The notes under the pieces are model-generated. The model saw nothing but the letters and a program-made list of their open reading frames with translations. It did no database searches and was not told where the DNA came from. The position numbers and the translations under genes are program-made. Positions 12,472 to 23,450 of a stretch of DNA of 64,000 bases are shown one piece after another. Within the stretch, counting starts at the first letter, position 1; every line of letters begins with the position of its first letter. Source of the DNA: Phlyctochytrium arcticum (lineage: Eukaryota > Chytridiomycota > Chytridiomycetes > Chytridiales > Chytridiaceae); NCBI GenBank assembly GCA_025602905.1, contig JAHLKI010000001.1:248001-312000 (forward strand), read 5' to 3'.

Positions 12472-13434
12472 GATGCGGTCGCTAGACTTTTAGATGATCG
12501 ACCCGAGAATCCAGCCCGGTTCTTATCCGAATAGTAAGAAGTCATCCAACGATTACTTTCTCGGTTGAAGAAGAGCTAATACCCGCCCTATAGTTTTGAC
12601 AGTGTCAACCGAGGAACAAATGCCTTACTTCGAGAATTTGAATATGTCAAGGCTACCCCCCGGAATCGGGCTACATTTGTCGACCAGTTTGCCGAAACTC
12701 TGACTGGGCGCAATGGTAAAACATATTACTCTTTTCATCATAAAAAGCATATCAACTTGACTAAATGATTCAATCGTTAGGGGCGTACTCTGTAACAGAG
12801 TATCACCATTTGGTAGAACTCATCTGCCCAGATTTTCCTCTGAGTATCATCACACGAGCCATGGAATTCGCAGATTGTCGAGGAGGGACGTCGAAACCCA
12901 CATTCGACGATGACAAAAATCTGAACCGGTGCAAATGCAGCTGCCATTCGTTTTTGCCGTGCTTGCGGCTATGCCTCGCATATTTTGGTGGGAAGAGTGT
13001 TCTACTTTTGGACTAAAACGTACGGTACACTGACCGTCTGTAGAATTTTGGGATGTGTCGTACCATGCGCTCAAGGAGACTTTTGCCACCGCCTACTCCG
13101 ATATGTTTGAAAAGTCGCAAGAGGTGCCCAAGAAAGCGCCAAAAGTAGATGAAACGCGTGAGATTATCCTTGCAGCGATAGAGAAAACTTCGAAGGGAAA
13201 AGCTCTACCAAAGTAAGCGTTCGAGAAGAGGGACACAGTTGGATTCCGTCACTGATCCGCTATAACAGATGTTTTATTCCATCCTCGCACGCAATAGAGA
13301 GCGGCGTCACTGCAGCTTGCGTTCAGTTTACCGAAATGCCAAGCGCTTTTCGCGATGTATATCAAAGCTTTCTCAAGTCGGCTTTGCGTGAGATTGAACT
13401 TTTGAATACCCAACATGTCACGTATCAATTATAG
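12472..13434 (+). CDS. tubulin polyglutamylase complex subunit 1-like protein (5' end unresolved)
   Basis: Likely homologue of TPGS1 (PGs1), the non-catalytic subunit that helps target glutamylation to axonemal and centriolar tubulin. The first readable exon gives VARLLDDRPENPARFLSEYF, closely resembling the ARPEEPIAFLAHYFENM region of animal TPGS1. Further matches are NRATFVDQFAETLTGRNG, YHHLVELICPDFPLSIITRA and FADCR, in the same order as in the animal protein. The best model then reads CLRLCLAYFEFWDVSYHALK across a 58-nt intron at about 12987-13044. It ends ELLNTQHVTYQL. I could not find an in-frame ATG exon upstream: the obvious candidate at 12378 joins in the wrong phase, so a missing exon or a sequence error is possible. 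Confidence 0.7.
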
Positions 13435-13477
13435 TCCGAAATATATGCAAGTTACTGAAACAAAATGATATGAGCAA

Positions 13478-15456
13478 TTAGTACGAGTTGGAATTCATGA
13501 TGAGAGTTGCAAAAAAGAGGATCATTCCATCTGAAAAGTCGGACGGTTAGGACATGAACAGTGAACGAACGGTGTATGAGACATACTGAAGTCATGTATC
13601 GCAATACGCTCGTCCACTCCATGTATGCGCTCTGGATCACTTGGTTGCATCAAAACGGGCTGAAATCGAAAAATGTTGTCGGTCATATTCCTGTAGGAAG
13701 ATGAGTCTGTAGCACCCATCAATAGTGATGGGGCGACAAGTAAATCCTCGCTATTTTTACTCTTGCCGTGGTGTTCAGTGAATACGTGTCGGATCGATCC
13801 TTCCAATATTCGGTAAGCGTCAGATTGTGTCGATGATAAAGCACTGGGATCAGAAGAGCGCGAGTGCTTTTGCAACTCAATTGTTAGGCGTGTCTTGGGG
13901 TCTGAAGGGTTTGGAGCTTTTGAGGAAAGGATGGTGGCGCCTGTGATTTTGGCAAGGCGTTTGAGCACTGTGTTAACGCTGTCACCCGGAAGGATACGGC
14001 AGTTGATGTTGGCCATAGCCTCTTGTGGCAACATGTTGGCAGCCATCCCGCCTTTCGCAACTGTCGCAACTAAAGCGCAACAGAGTGAGCTTGCGCAGAG
14101 AGGTGTGGTCCGGCAAATGTCAACTAACCGCAAGTGGTTCGCGACATTGCTGCCAAGCCTGGGGCAGCCTTTGGAGGAAGGAACTTGAGAAGTATCTCTG
14201 TAAGTTTCAAGTTTCTCAATGCTCCGCGAATAACCCAGGACGGATGCTCGTCCCCCATCTGTGCCAGCAAAAGTGAAACAGGCCCACTGGCAAACGTCAG
14301 AGGGAAAGGGTTTGAAGCAATCCTATGCAGTGCTTTCGCGAGTACATTGATGGCGTTGTCTCCAAAAGGCATGGATGCATGTCCACCTGTCGTGTGCGAT
14401 CTATCGACCTTGGTTTATTTACTTCCGCAGGACTCTCAGCTGTAACATCTTACTTGATGAGGACGTCCGTAATGCCCTTTTCCGCGATTCCTACGAATGC
14501 TAGTAGCAATTTTGTAAAGAGATGTCGCTTGACACAGACGGAGCATTGGACAGTACCTATTGGGCCTTTGATTCCGGGAAACATGCCATACGCAATTGGC
14601 AAGCCCTCATCAATGACAAACTCGAAACGCATCCCGCGCTTCTGCAAGAGTTTTGCGATTTGATGCGCCCCTACGAAAGGTTACACTCGGCCAATTTACA
14701 GCTTTGTTCAATGTAGCTACCCTCGTTCCCACTGCATTCTCTGAGAAATCAGAAGCATCAGCGGATAGGTCAGGGCTGCGTCTATGCCTCCTCTTACTCA
14801 TCATGCCCAAATGCCAGGTAAATGGTTCTTCTTGGGCGATAGCCGGCCTTGAGCAGGGCCTCCACGGCTTCCAGTTGGCCAATCAGCATTCCCTTCATGT
14901 CCAAGCTTCCCCTACCTTTTTTTAAAATATGAGTAAGCACAACATGTCAGGCAGGCAGGCCAAGAGGCATTTCACTCATCGCACCATGAATAAATCCATC
15001 CTGTATGGCACCTGAGAATGGGGGAATAGCCCAACTATCCGGCGCCTCGACCGGTACCACATCTTGATGGGCCAACAAAAGTATGGGGAGATTCGAGTCA
15101 CTCACGGGATCAGTCCCCATCCATTCGAGTAGTAGGCTGGCCCCATTCACAATCTCCCATTTGAGTTGCATCCGGGTGATGGGGTATTCTCTCGCCAAAA
15201 ATTTGCGGAAGTCTGCAAATGGGCCCGCACTGCTTTGATTCCCATCCTTCACAAAGACGGTCGGCAATTGGATAGCTGATGAGAGCCGCTGCTGGGCGCC
15301 TTCAAAGTCCACATGTTCTGTAACGCGGCTCAATGGAAAGTGGGGTGGGATGGCTGCGCTTTTTGACGTCCTTGGCTGCCAACCCGACACGGCGAGAAAG
15401 GCCACGATCCCCAGAATCCCGACCAAGACATTTCGCAGATTCCCCCCCAAAGTCAT
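13478..15456 (-). CDS. M20 family carboxypeptidase S-like metallopeptidase
   Basis: Zinc exopeptidase of the M20A group (yeast Cps1-like), usually vacuolar. The N-terminus is a membrane anchor (NVLVGILGIVAFLAVSGW). The zinc-site motifs follow in order: LLLAHQDVVPV, then GFIHGRGSLDMKG restored by an intron at about 14910-14975, then AFGHDE. Later come the dimerisation lid region and MGATDSSSYRNMTDNIFRF. The last intron (about 13530-13585) is needed to reach the family-like ending HDFNGMILFFATLIMNSNSY; without it the reading ends shortly after HDF. Length and motif order fit the family. The gene is convergent with the TPGS1-like gene, 43 bp apart, and divergent from the JmjC gene. Confidence 0.9.
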
Positions 15457-16426
15457 TTCGCTAACGCGGACCGGAAAGTAATGGCCTTGGCAAACGACGC
15501 CGTCCTTTTATACAAATGCCAAGAGCGGGGTAAAAAGTGACGTTATCACTGGGATTCATTTCCAACGGCGGCTGGCTTCTTCCATGGACGGTGGAGCCGC
15601 CGTGAAAAATACATGAAAGGCTCCACCCAAAAAAAGTTAAAAAAGCAATCTCGGGAAATGGGATCTCGGTTTTGGTGCAGACTTTCCTCGTGCTGAGTCG
15701 TGCCTCAAAGATCACTCCGAGATCACTCTGGCACATTTGACATGATCTTACCGCAAAGACTGTTGCCCGTGGAGCCCACCGGAAGACGGTGTACACCTAT
15801 TCTCTGTGGATGTATACCCGCTATCGCTGTCCTGACCGCCATCCCGCTTTACCACACAAAAAGTGGACGACTCCCCCTTTTAGACAAGAAAACTTCAAAT
15901 CCGCAAATGGGTGAAACCATCGCCGTAACTTCACAGAGTAGACATAACCTGGGCTACGTTGCTTGCTGCGTCTGGTAGTATCGTTGGTAATCTAGATGTG
16001 AGGGGCTTCATGAGATTTCGGTGGACAGAAAAGGTTGATGTGAAAAGGCGAGGCATAGTTCGCTTCTTCTTGGGCTTTGGAGCTCCAAAGTTCTGACCTC
16101 TGGGTATATCTTTCTATATTTATAACAGAGGTATGCCTTTGCGGGGTGAGGACGCAGATATCTATATACGTCAAATCAAAACACATTATCGGGATCCACC
16201 GGGAGAATGTGTCGGAGTAAGCCGGGTGTAACTCGATGTTCGAAACTTCGAAAGCAGGATCGAAAGAGTGACAGTTGCGATTCTTTTGAGTCTTTGACCA
16301 CCAAGACATTGTAGTTATTCTCTGCGGATTCCTACCACTTTCTTCACCGCTATCGTGCACCACCACACAAAAAGTGAACGACGAATCCCCGCGTGATCTG
16401 AAAATGCAAAACGTGGGACACCGCAA
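15457..16426. other. divergent intergenic region with duplicated promoter segment
   Basis: About 970 bp between the M20 peptidase and JmjC genes. Apart from the repeated segment listed separately I see no gene: open frames are short and lack domain signatures. Confidence 0.5.
15799..15910 (+). repeat. upstream copy of the JmjC gene promoter and start region
   Basis: This stretch and 16317-16430 share, in the same order, attctctg-ggat, ccgctatcg, accacacaaaaagtg, acgac and ccgcaaatgg. The last block contains ATG in both, at 15907 here and at 16427 in the other copy, where it is the start codon of the JmjC gene. Spacing between the blocks varies by a few bases. It looks like an old tandem duplication of a 5' region, the upstream copy having lost its gene. 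Confidence 0.6.
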
Positions 16427-16430
16427 ATGG
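16317..16430 (+). repeat. downstream copy of the duplicated promoter block, ending at the JmjC start codon
   Basis: Partner of 15799-15910, 520 bp further on when the two ATG codons are aligned. The shared blocks probably mark the proximal promoter and 5' leader of the JmjC gene. Confidence 0.6.
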
Positions 16431-17314
16431 CAACGTTACCCGTGCCCGGAAGACCACTAGAATCTAAAGGAGAGCCTCTCACCACATTTTCCAAAACAAT
16501 CGTCAATAGGCAAGGTCACGTCGTGCGAAACGCAAATTTTGTCAGGAATGCCGTGCATCACGTCCTCGATAAATCATTCTTGACCGATGTACTCCTAGCC
16601 GCCCGTGAAGGCACATCAAAAAACGACAGTGGGGATGCGCAGCTGGAGGTGATGGTCTCGTTGGATGATGAGCGATTTCTGGATGACGATCGCTATTCTC
16701 GCAAGACTCTGGTAGCCGCTTCGCACTTTTATGATCGATTATGGGGCGACGAAGGAGAAAAGATTGACAAGGAACCCCGCCAGTATTTTCGAGGGCGGGT
16801 TCCACCCTCACTATGGAATGAATTGGATGTAGCTGGCCTGATGGAAAAACTGTATCCGCTTACGGACGGTCGACCCACTGTTTCGTCCCATCTGACCCGC
16901 ATATGGGTCAGCTCGGCAGGATCTGTCACGCCGTTACATTATGATCGGTGCCATGGTGTCTTGATCCAGCTCCGAGGACGTAAACGGTTCACTGTCTTTC
17001 CTCGCGATGATGCTCCAAATTGCTATTTGCAGGATGGGGTCTCGGCCCCGCGTCACGCTTCAAAGATTCGAGGGATCGACCGTGCACTGATGGGTTTATC
17101 GACAAATGAAGAGATGGAAACCTTGTTGCAACGATTTCCCAAAATCTCTAGAACCGAGCCTTACTCTATTGAGTTGGAACCCGGCGATATTTTGTACACC
17201 CCGCCGGGCTTCCTCCATGAAGTAACTAGCCTAACCTCTTCCATGAGCGTCACTTTACCGTGGGACATGTCGCTCACCGAACTGGACGACCGGCCTGCAT
17301 TCATGGCATTCTAA
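16427..17314 (+). CDS. JmjC/cupin-8 domain Fe(II)/2-oxoglutarate oxygenase
   Basis: Intronless 295-residue protein starting MATLPVPGRPLESKGE. The JmjC-type cupin core spans about residues 120-285. The iron-binding HxD is in TPLHYDRCHGVLIQLRG, the distal histidine in GDILYTPPGFLHEVTS, and GRKRFTVFPRDD marks the strand that usually contacts the cosubstrate. The layout is that of the small cupin-8/JMJD5/FIH-like hydroxylases, which act on protein side chains, rather than of large histone demethylases. The substrate is unknown. Confidence 0.85.
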   Translation: MATLPVPGRPLESKGEPLTTFSKTIVNRQGHVVRNANFVRNAVHHVLDKSFLTDVLLAAREGTSKNDSGDAQLEVMVSLDDERFLDDDRYSRKTLVAASHFYDRLWGDEGEKIDKEPRQYFRGRVPPSLWNELDVAGLMEKLYPLTDGRPTVSSHLTRIWVSSAGSVTPLHYDRCHGVLIQLRGRKRFTVFPRDDAPNCYLQDGVSAPRHASKIRGIDRALMGLSTNEEMETLLQRFPKISRTEPYSIELEPGDILYTPPGFLHEVTSLTSSMSVTLPWDMSLTELDDRPAFMAF

Positions 17315-17375
17315 GAAGAAAAAATAGATATAGTATATGTAGTGAAATACAGATATGGGGCAGGGGAGCAGTTAT

Positions 17376-19176
17376 CTAAAGCTTAAACCTGCCCATTCCC
17401 CATTTACTCCGAGGTTCCTTCTTTTGATATTTCCGACCCAGACTCCAGGCCTCCAGCTGCTCTTCCATCTTGTAAAAGGCATCCTTCTCAAAGAGCGGCC
17501 CCTGGACCAACACTGTTGCGTTGCCGTTACCCGATCGCTCCCAGTCCTTTTGCGATGAATCCCCAAAGTCCAATGGACTCTTGATGTCTTCGCCGAGAAC
17601 GACACGACGAGCGACGCGCTTCAAATCCTCGGCCGTGAGAGCCTCAATTCGTCGGCACATTTCGGATACCTCGACCCGCTTTCCGTGGACCATGACCTGT
17701 CGACCCACATCCTCCAATTCGACAATTTTGCTCTCCAGACTCATTAAAAGACTGCTCTTGAGCTGATTCTTGGCTCGTGACAACTCCTCGTCCCCGATTT
17801 CCATCGTCATTCGCAAAAGTTGGTCGCAGAGGATGGGAATAATGTGTTTATGGGATTCAGGAGATGGTGGGATCGCGGCTTGAATGCCAAATAACCCAGT
17901 GTCAAGATAGGAAAAGTTGATCATGTTGCAGCTTTCAACCCAGTGGTATCGGTTAAGAACCTGGGTGTACAGCCTCGTGTACATTCCTTTGCCCGGACCG
18001 CCGGCAGAAAAGGAACCTCCTCCACCCATCAAGCTGGTCAAAGTTGCCAGTGCATAAATATCTGGATCAGTCATGGACAAGGCTTCAAAAGCAATGTAGA
18101 CGTGGGTCAGTGGTCGGTCATCGGGGTTGGGTGATGGTGGGTGATCTTTTGTATCTATCAGTTGAATTCCACCCGAATACGTTGCTGGTGCGTTGAGCTC
18201 CTTTTGTGTTTGAAGGATTTCAGGGGTTGCCGGGGCCATGTCGCCAAACTCCTTTTTCGCGAGATCCACCAACATGGCATGATCCATGCCGATACCGGCA
18301 ACCACCATCCGTTCAGGAGTATACCATGTGTTTCGGTATTCATGAAGAAGCTCGGGGGTCATTGCTTCCAGCTTTGGTACGGGGCATAACAAAGGTCGGG
18401 CCAAAGTTGCAGCTGTGCCGTCCTCGGCGCGGAAGGCCACCTCATGGAGTGTTTCGGGAAGTGTCATATCGGGGCGCATTGAAAGGTCTTCGATTTCATA
18501 CATTGTTGTTTGTCGCGTGTCCTCCATCTCCTCCGGCAGCAGCAGTGGGTGGCGCACGACTTGACCAAAGATTTGCACCATTTTAGCGAGATCGTGACGA
18601 AAGACTGCAGCCTGGTACATGATGGCCTCTCGTGAGCTATGAGCTACTACATTTCCCCCTAATGACTCAAGTTGCTGAACGAGTTGCTCTGTAGTGTATT
18701 TCTGGGTGCTCTAAAATCCAACGTAAACAAACCGGAAACTAGTGCAAGATTAGATGCAAAAGCTTACCTTGAAGGAGGTACGATCGAGGACATGACTGCA
18801 TCCTGCTGTTCGGTCGCTTTCATACCGACGAGTCCCTGCATCTACGTATACACCCACTGCCACAAAATGGCCGGGGGCTTCCTGCGAGGCGATACGCAAA
18901 CCGTTTGGAAGGGTGGTAATGTTTGTCGGGGTAAAGTTGAGAGGGAAACTGTGGGATGCTGGAGGTGGGGTAGTAGATGTTGGGGCGGTTGCGGTGGCAG
19001 AAAGGTCCCGACGAGGGAACTTGGTCAGAGATCTTGTTGAGAAGACTCGCTGCAACGAGGAAAACGGTTAGTCTTGAGCGACTCCCGTTACGACGACGAA
19101 CGCATATACATACTTGTGAGAAGCCGCGAGACAGCGCCGGCATGGCACTCCTTACCGATCCTAAACCACTCAGCAT
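17376..19176 (-). CDS. MAS2: mitochondrial processing peptidase, alpha subunit
   Basis: Substrate-recognition subunit of the heterodimer that removes presequences from proteins imported into the mitochondrial matrix. The protein has a basic presequence (RVFSTRSLTKFPRRDLS), LPNGLRIASQEAPGHFVAVG, then after an intron at about 18710-18767 STQKYTTEQLVQQLESLGGN. The glycine-rich loop of the alpha subunit is clear (SLMGGGGSFSAGGPGKGMY). The HxxEH zinc motif of the beta subunit is absent, as expected. The first exon is best read as MLSGLGS from 19176, which splices in phase to RVFST; an alternative ATG at 19143 does not. It is divergent from the AK6 gene. Confidence 0.93.
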
Positions 19177-19387
19177 TTTCAAGACTCCTGCGTCTATGCA
19201 ATACTTGAGCATTGTCTTGGGGAATGTGTCTGGATGTTTCAGTTTGGCGAAAAATTCTGTGAACAATCTTCCGAAGTTCAACCAACTCCAAAATTCTTGA
19301 TTTACCCTGTTGCGGTAAATGACTTCGGAACTGGAATTTCACTTTGGAAAATTTTGAATTCTGTCGATTTCAAACACAGATTCAGCT

Positions 19388-19960
19388 ATGGATCACAACG
19401 ACTCGGACTCGGACGGATCACCACCACCGGTGCAGGCACCTCGCTCAAAACCTAATATACTAGTTACAGGCACTCCAGGCACTGGAAAGACTACCACTTG
19501 TGAACTGATAGGGATTTCGACCGGCTTGGAGCACATTGAAGTTGGGAAGCTAGTAAAGGAGAAGAAGCTCCATCAGGGCTGGGACGAACAGTTTCAATCA
19601 TGGCTGATTGATGAGGATCAAGTTGTTGATGAATTGGAGGCACGCATGCAGCGCGGAGGGACAGTGGTGGACCATCATGGATGCGACTTTTTCCCCGAGC
19701 GGTGGTTTGATCTTGTTGTGGTGCTGCGAGCCGACAATTCAACGCTTTACCCACGACTGGAGGGTCGCAACTATTCGGAGCGCAAGATTCAGGAAAACAT
19801 CGAGTGCGAAATCATGCAGGTTGTGCTGGAGGAGGCTCGGGAGTCTTACAAGGAGGGCATCGTATGGGAGCTGCCTAGCCAGTCTATACAAGACATGGAA
19901 GACAATGCGCAGAAGATTAGCGACTGGGTGGAGAGTTTCACCGGTAACATTGGCCGTTGA
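19388..19960 (+). CDS. FAP7: adenylate kinase isoenzyme 6 / Fap7-like nuclear NTPase
   Basis: Small P-loop protein needed for late 18S rRNA maturation on the pre-40S subunit, with adenylate kinase activity in vitro. It is an intronless 190-residue reading frame with an acidic leader, the P-loop GTPGTGKTTTCE, GWDEQFQSWLIDEDQVVDEL, DHHGCDFFPERWFDLVVVL and NYSERKIQENIECEIM, all typical of this family. Length matches yeast and human proteins. Confidence 0.95.
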   Translation: MDHNDSDSDGSPPPVQAPRSKPNILVTGTPGTGKTTTCELIGISTGLEHIEVGKLVKEKKLHQGWDEQFQSWLIDEDQVVDELEARMQRGGTVVDHHGCDFFPERWFDLVVVLRADNSTLYPRLEGRNYSERKIQENIECEIMQVVLEEARESYKEGIVWELPSQSIQDMEDNAQKISDWVESFTGNIGR

Positions 19961-20301
19961 TTAGGACATCTCCGTATCTATCTTGGCAAAGTGACACGTC
20001 CCTGTACATATAAACTTATTCTTCATTTTACCTATACTGTGGCCCCATGCTTTTCCATCTTTTCTTTATACAAATCTGTCCAAGTACAATCGTCCCAGTG
20101 CATAATACCTTTTCCAACGTTATGATAATTGGGCCGGATTGATCGGGCGCGTGACTTGCATTGTGACGTCCCACATAAACAAAAAGTCGAAAATTGTTGG
20201 TTGGATCACTGGCAATCATCACCTGGATCTTTTTATCGACAACATACATCTGTCTCATATATCGACCAAGACATTTATCTTATACCAAGAAATAGCATCG
20301 A

Positions 20302-21639
20302 ATGAAGCCAAGTGCTCAAATGGCGGCCAGAGGACTCTCATTCCGGCTGTTGTCCGCGCGTCGGGCAATCGGCCTCACACCTCCCTCCCTGCGCGGGCCG
20401 TACGTTCAAGTTCGCCACTTTAATCTCACCGGCCTTAGTGGTCTGAATGCCACTTTTCCATCGTCAAATACAGCAGGCAGTGACCATGTTGCCGGTGCTC
20501 CGGAAGCGACCACCACAACCAGTAAGGCCAAGAAGTTAATGTCCTCAATTTTGCATGGGAGCGGGGAGGAAAAGGACCTGTTTGATGACAGTGGGACGTA
20601 TTCCAAAAAGTTGGCTAGAGGAAAGCATGTACATGAGCTGCAGAGTAAGTTTCATCCACTGTGTGCAAACGCTCGTATGCCGACATTTATTCAACCTCTT
20701 TTTACAATAGTTCACAATGTGAAGCCTGAAGCGATGCAGGATTACATTGCTTTGCTGTAAGACTGAATCTCATGATGCGCACGCTTCTTGTTTCTTACGT
20801 TACGCTTTAGAGATGAGAATTACCCTCGATTGGCGCAAATGCCAGAGTTCAAGATAAGACTTTTCGGTAGCTGGACATCAGAGTTTGGCGAGCTGGACCA
20901 AGCTGGTAAGCAAGCGGACATGGGCCCTTTGGTTTTTGGTGGATAGCTCATGTATAAATCCCAGTACATATATGGGAGTACGACAATTATCCAGGATACA
21001 CCGAAACCCAGAAACGACTGGCAAAGGATGTGGTGAGTTTCAAGCGCGCGTTCCATTGTTGTCTTGGCCTCTTATAATTATTTGCCAGCGGTATCAAGCA
21101 TTCTTGAGGCAGTTGGCACCCATGCTTCGATCTCGCCAGAATCAAATGCTTCTGGAATTTGCATTCTGGAATCAAGCTCAAGATGCGCAACCCGCCATCA
21201 TACATGATGGAATCTATGAGCTGCGATCATATTTACTCAAGCCCGGACGCCTCCTGGAGTGGGAAACTGAATGGTATGTAGAATGATAAACAATTCAATT
21301 TGCCGCATACTGACGTGTGGCATGTGGCCCAATTAATAGGCGACGAGGACTAGAGGCCCGACGAAAATTTGTCCAGCCAGTAGGCGCGTGGTTTTCTCAA
21401 CTTGGTCCCTTGAACTGGGTGCATCACATGTGGGCCTATCCGTAAGTTACAGTGTCTTTCCTGCCTCAAAAGAACCTTTGCTGACTTTGAGCTGCAGCGA
21501 TTTACAAGTTCGCAAGGAGATGCGGGAGAAGGCGTGGGAAGTGGACGGATGGGCTCAGACTGTTTTCAACACTGTTCAGCTGATCCAGACCATGCAAGCT
21601 ACAGTCATGAAACCCATGCCTTTTTCTCCTCTTAAATAG
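20302..21639 (+). CDS. NIPSNAP family mitochondrial protein
   Basis: Matrix protein family linked to mitophagy signalling in animals; the fungal role is not settled. The N-terminus is a likely import signal (ARGLSFRLLSARRAIG). The first ferredoxin-like NIPSNAP domain begins HNVKPEAMQDYIALL, and the second contains GIYELRSYLLKPGRLLEWE followed by WRRGLEARRKFVQPVGAWF and LGPLNWVHHMWAYPDLQVRK across introns. Five or so short introns. An in-frame ATG 18 bases downstream (MAARGLSF) is an alternative start. Confidence 0.92.
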
Positions 21640-21871
21640 AACATGGACCTCGTTTGATTTGCTACTCATCGATGGACATCCCACATCATAAACACTATAC
21701 AGCCCTGTTTGACTTCACCTCTGCAAGACTGTCGTCGCACGAAATATCATGACCATTGACCGCACCATCGGAGCATCTTATGTGATAATAAAAAATGGGT
21801 TCAGAGTAATGATTTCACAGTATAAAGTATGCAGGAGGTATGAAACAATCTATTAGGCAAAGATGAAGAAT

Positions 21872-22461
21872 CTACATGGCATTTTTGTTGTTGTAAATCT
21901 GGAAAAATTGGTCAATTAAGATTGCACTAGCAGCAAAAACATGGCCTTTTGTGTCTTACCTTGTCTGCTGCCTGTCGAGGTGTCATGATCTCCTCCGCAT
22001 CTCGGTCTGGGATCTCAATGTTGAACTCATCCTCAAGCTAATCGAATACTTAGTTTCGGCTGACAAAACGCAAGTGATCCTAAAGAACATACGGCCATTG
22101 TGATCTCAACTTGATCCAAACTGTCCAGACCCAGGTCGTTGATGAAGTGAGCGTCCAAGTTCAACTAATCATTCCGAACAAAACATAAAATTAGAACTGC
22201 AACTCTAGTCACTTCCCGAAGAACAAGATTCCAGTTTCCTACCTTTGTGCCGTCAACCTTGTCAAAGTCACGCAACAGCTGCAAGACTCGGTCCTCTACT
22301 TGTTGCGGGGTCAGTGGTGCCTTTTCGGCAGAGTAAAATCGGGTAGCGAGGGTGATGGGGGCGAGGCGGGCGGTAGGTCGCGCGGCGAGGACGGGAGTTT
22401 GGACGAGACGGGGTGCGAGACGGGGAGCCACGAGGCGGGTGAGGCGGAAGAGGTTTGACAT
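21872..22461 (-). CDS. ACP1: mitochondrial acyl carrier protein
   Basis: Phosphopantetheine carrier for mitochondrial fatty acid (lipoate precursor) synthesis, also the NDUFAB1 subunit of complex I where that is present. Arg-rich presequence (MSNLFRLTRLVAPRLAPRL) with a likely cleavage near RFYSAEKA. The carrier domain reads RVLQLLRDFDKVDGTK, LNLDAHFINDLGLDSLDQVE with the serine of DSL as attachment site, EDEFNIEIPDRDAEEI, ending IYNNKNAM. Four exons. Total length about 130 residues is normal for the family. Confidence 0.95.
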
Positions 22462-23450
22462 TGTTTGCAAGTGTAAAAAGTCAAAAAGATTGTGTTGGTT
22501 CGTGGCTCACTGTTCCCAAAGGCAGTTTCAGCTGGATCGAGAAGGACAGCTCTTGCGAAATGTTGCTGCGAAGCCTGTGCCGCCGCGAGCGTTGCTATGG
22601 CGCTGGAGAGCATCTTGAAAGTGCAATGTCATCTTTCCCACCTTCCTCCCTCCTTCCTCCAACTCTCAAATCACTTGACAAAAGTACACAGTTCTTAGAT
22701 TAAGGACATTAGGAATATGCGGCGAGTAACGAGGAGGTTTTGCTGGAATACTTGCGAGCTTCAGAGCTCAAATTCAATACACCACGGTGGCGGACTAAAA
22801 GTTCACTGTGGGAGTATCATAATGCACTTGATGCCATCGAGCTTTTGAATTCTTGATGTAGGTGCTGAATGTTGAAGATCTATTGGGTATTCAGATATTG
22901 CTTTGATTTTAGCCAGATGTGAAGAGAGATACATCGGTCTTTACAACATCACACAGCGGTAAAACGACGCTTCCTTTTAAAAACAAAAATCATTATATTG
23001 GCGGCAAGTGTATCAACGACCAAAATTATGCTAGCCTCGTTGCATTTTATTGCTTTATCAAAAAAAAAAATCTTTGTAATAGTCTACTGAATGAACAAGG
23101 ATCATTCGTAATTTGAATGGCCGGGGCATAGAGATGGAGGATTTTACCACAAAGTTTGTGAGCAATAGCGATAAACCCCATGGTTCTGTTTGGAAAGGTA
23201 GTTCCTTCGTTTAAATCTAGAAAAATCTCAGGCAAAACCCTTAATTCATCATTGCAGTCCTAAAACTGTATCACACAGACTATGGTACTGTAGTGCAACT
23301 TATGTATTCTAAATTTGACCAAACAAGCGACTTACAATATACCTCACCATTCATATACTCTGATTCCGTGGTAAAAACAAGCAAACGCATTACATCTCCG
23401 CTTCTCATATATTCTAATTCCGTGGTAAAAAATAAGCGACATCAGCCTGG
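22462..23450. other. intergenic region with a short direct repeat
   Basis: About 990 bp between the ACP start and the membrane protein start, AT-rich in its right half. Apart from the direct repeat at 23349-23437 I see nothing supportable. Confidence 0.4.
23349..23437 (+). repeat. imperfect direct repeat, two units of about 35 bp
   Basis: Units at about 23349-23383 and 23403-23437 share tcatata-tct-attccgtgg followed by gtaaaaa and aagc, with three or four differences. They lie just upstream of the seven-helix membrane protein start and could be promoter elements. Confidence 0.6.

Noticed and set aside
12987..13045. Very short (19-24 nt) introns in the TPGS1-like gene
   Set aside because: A 58-nt intron in another frame joins better to sequence matching the family.
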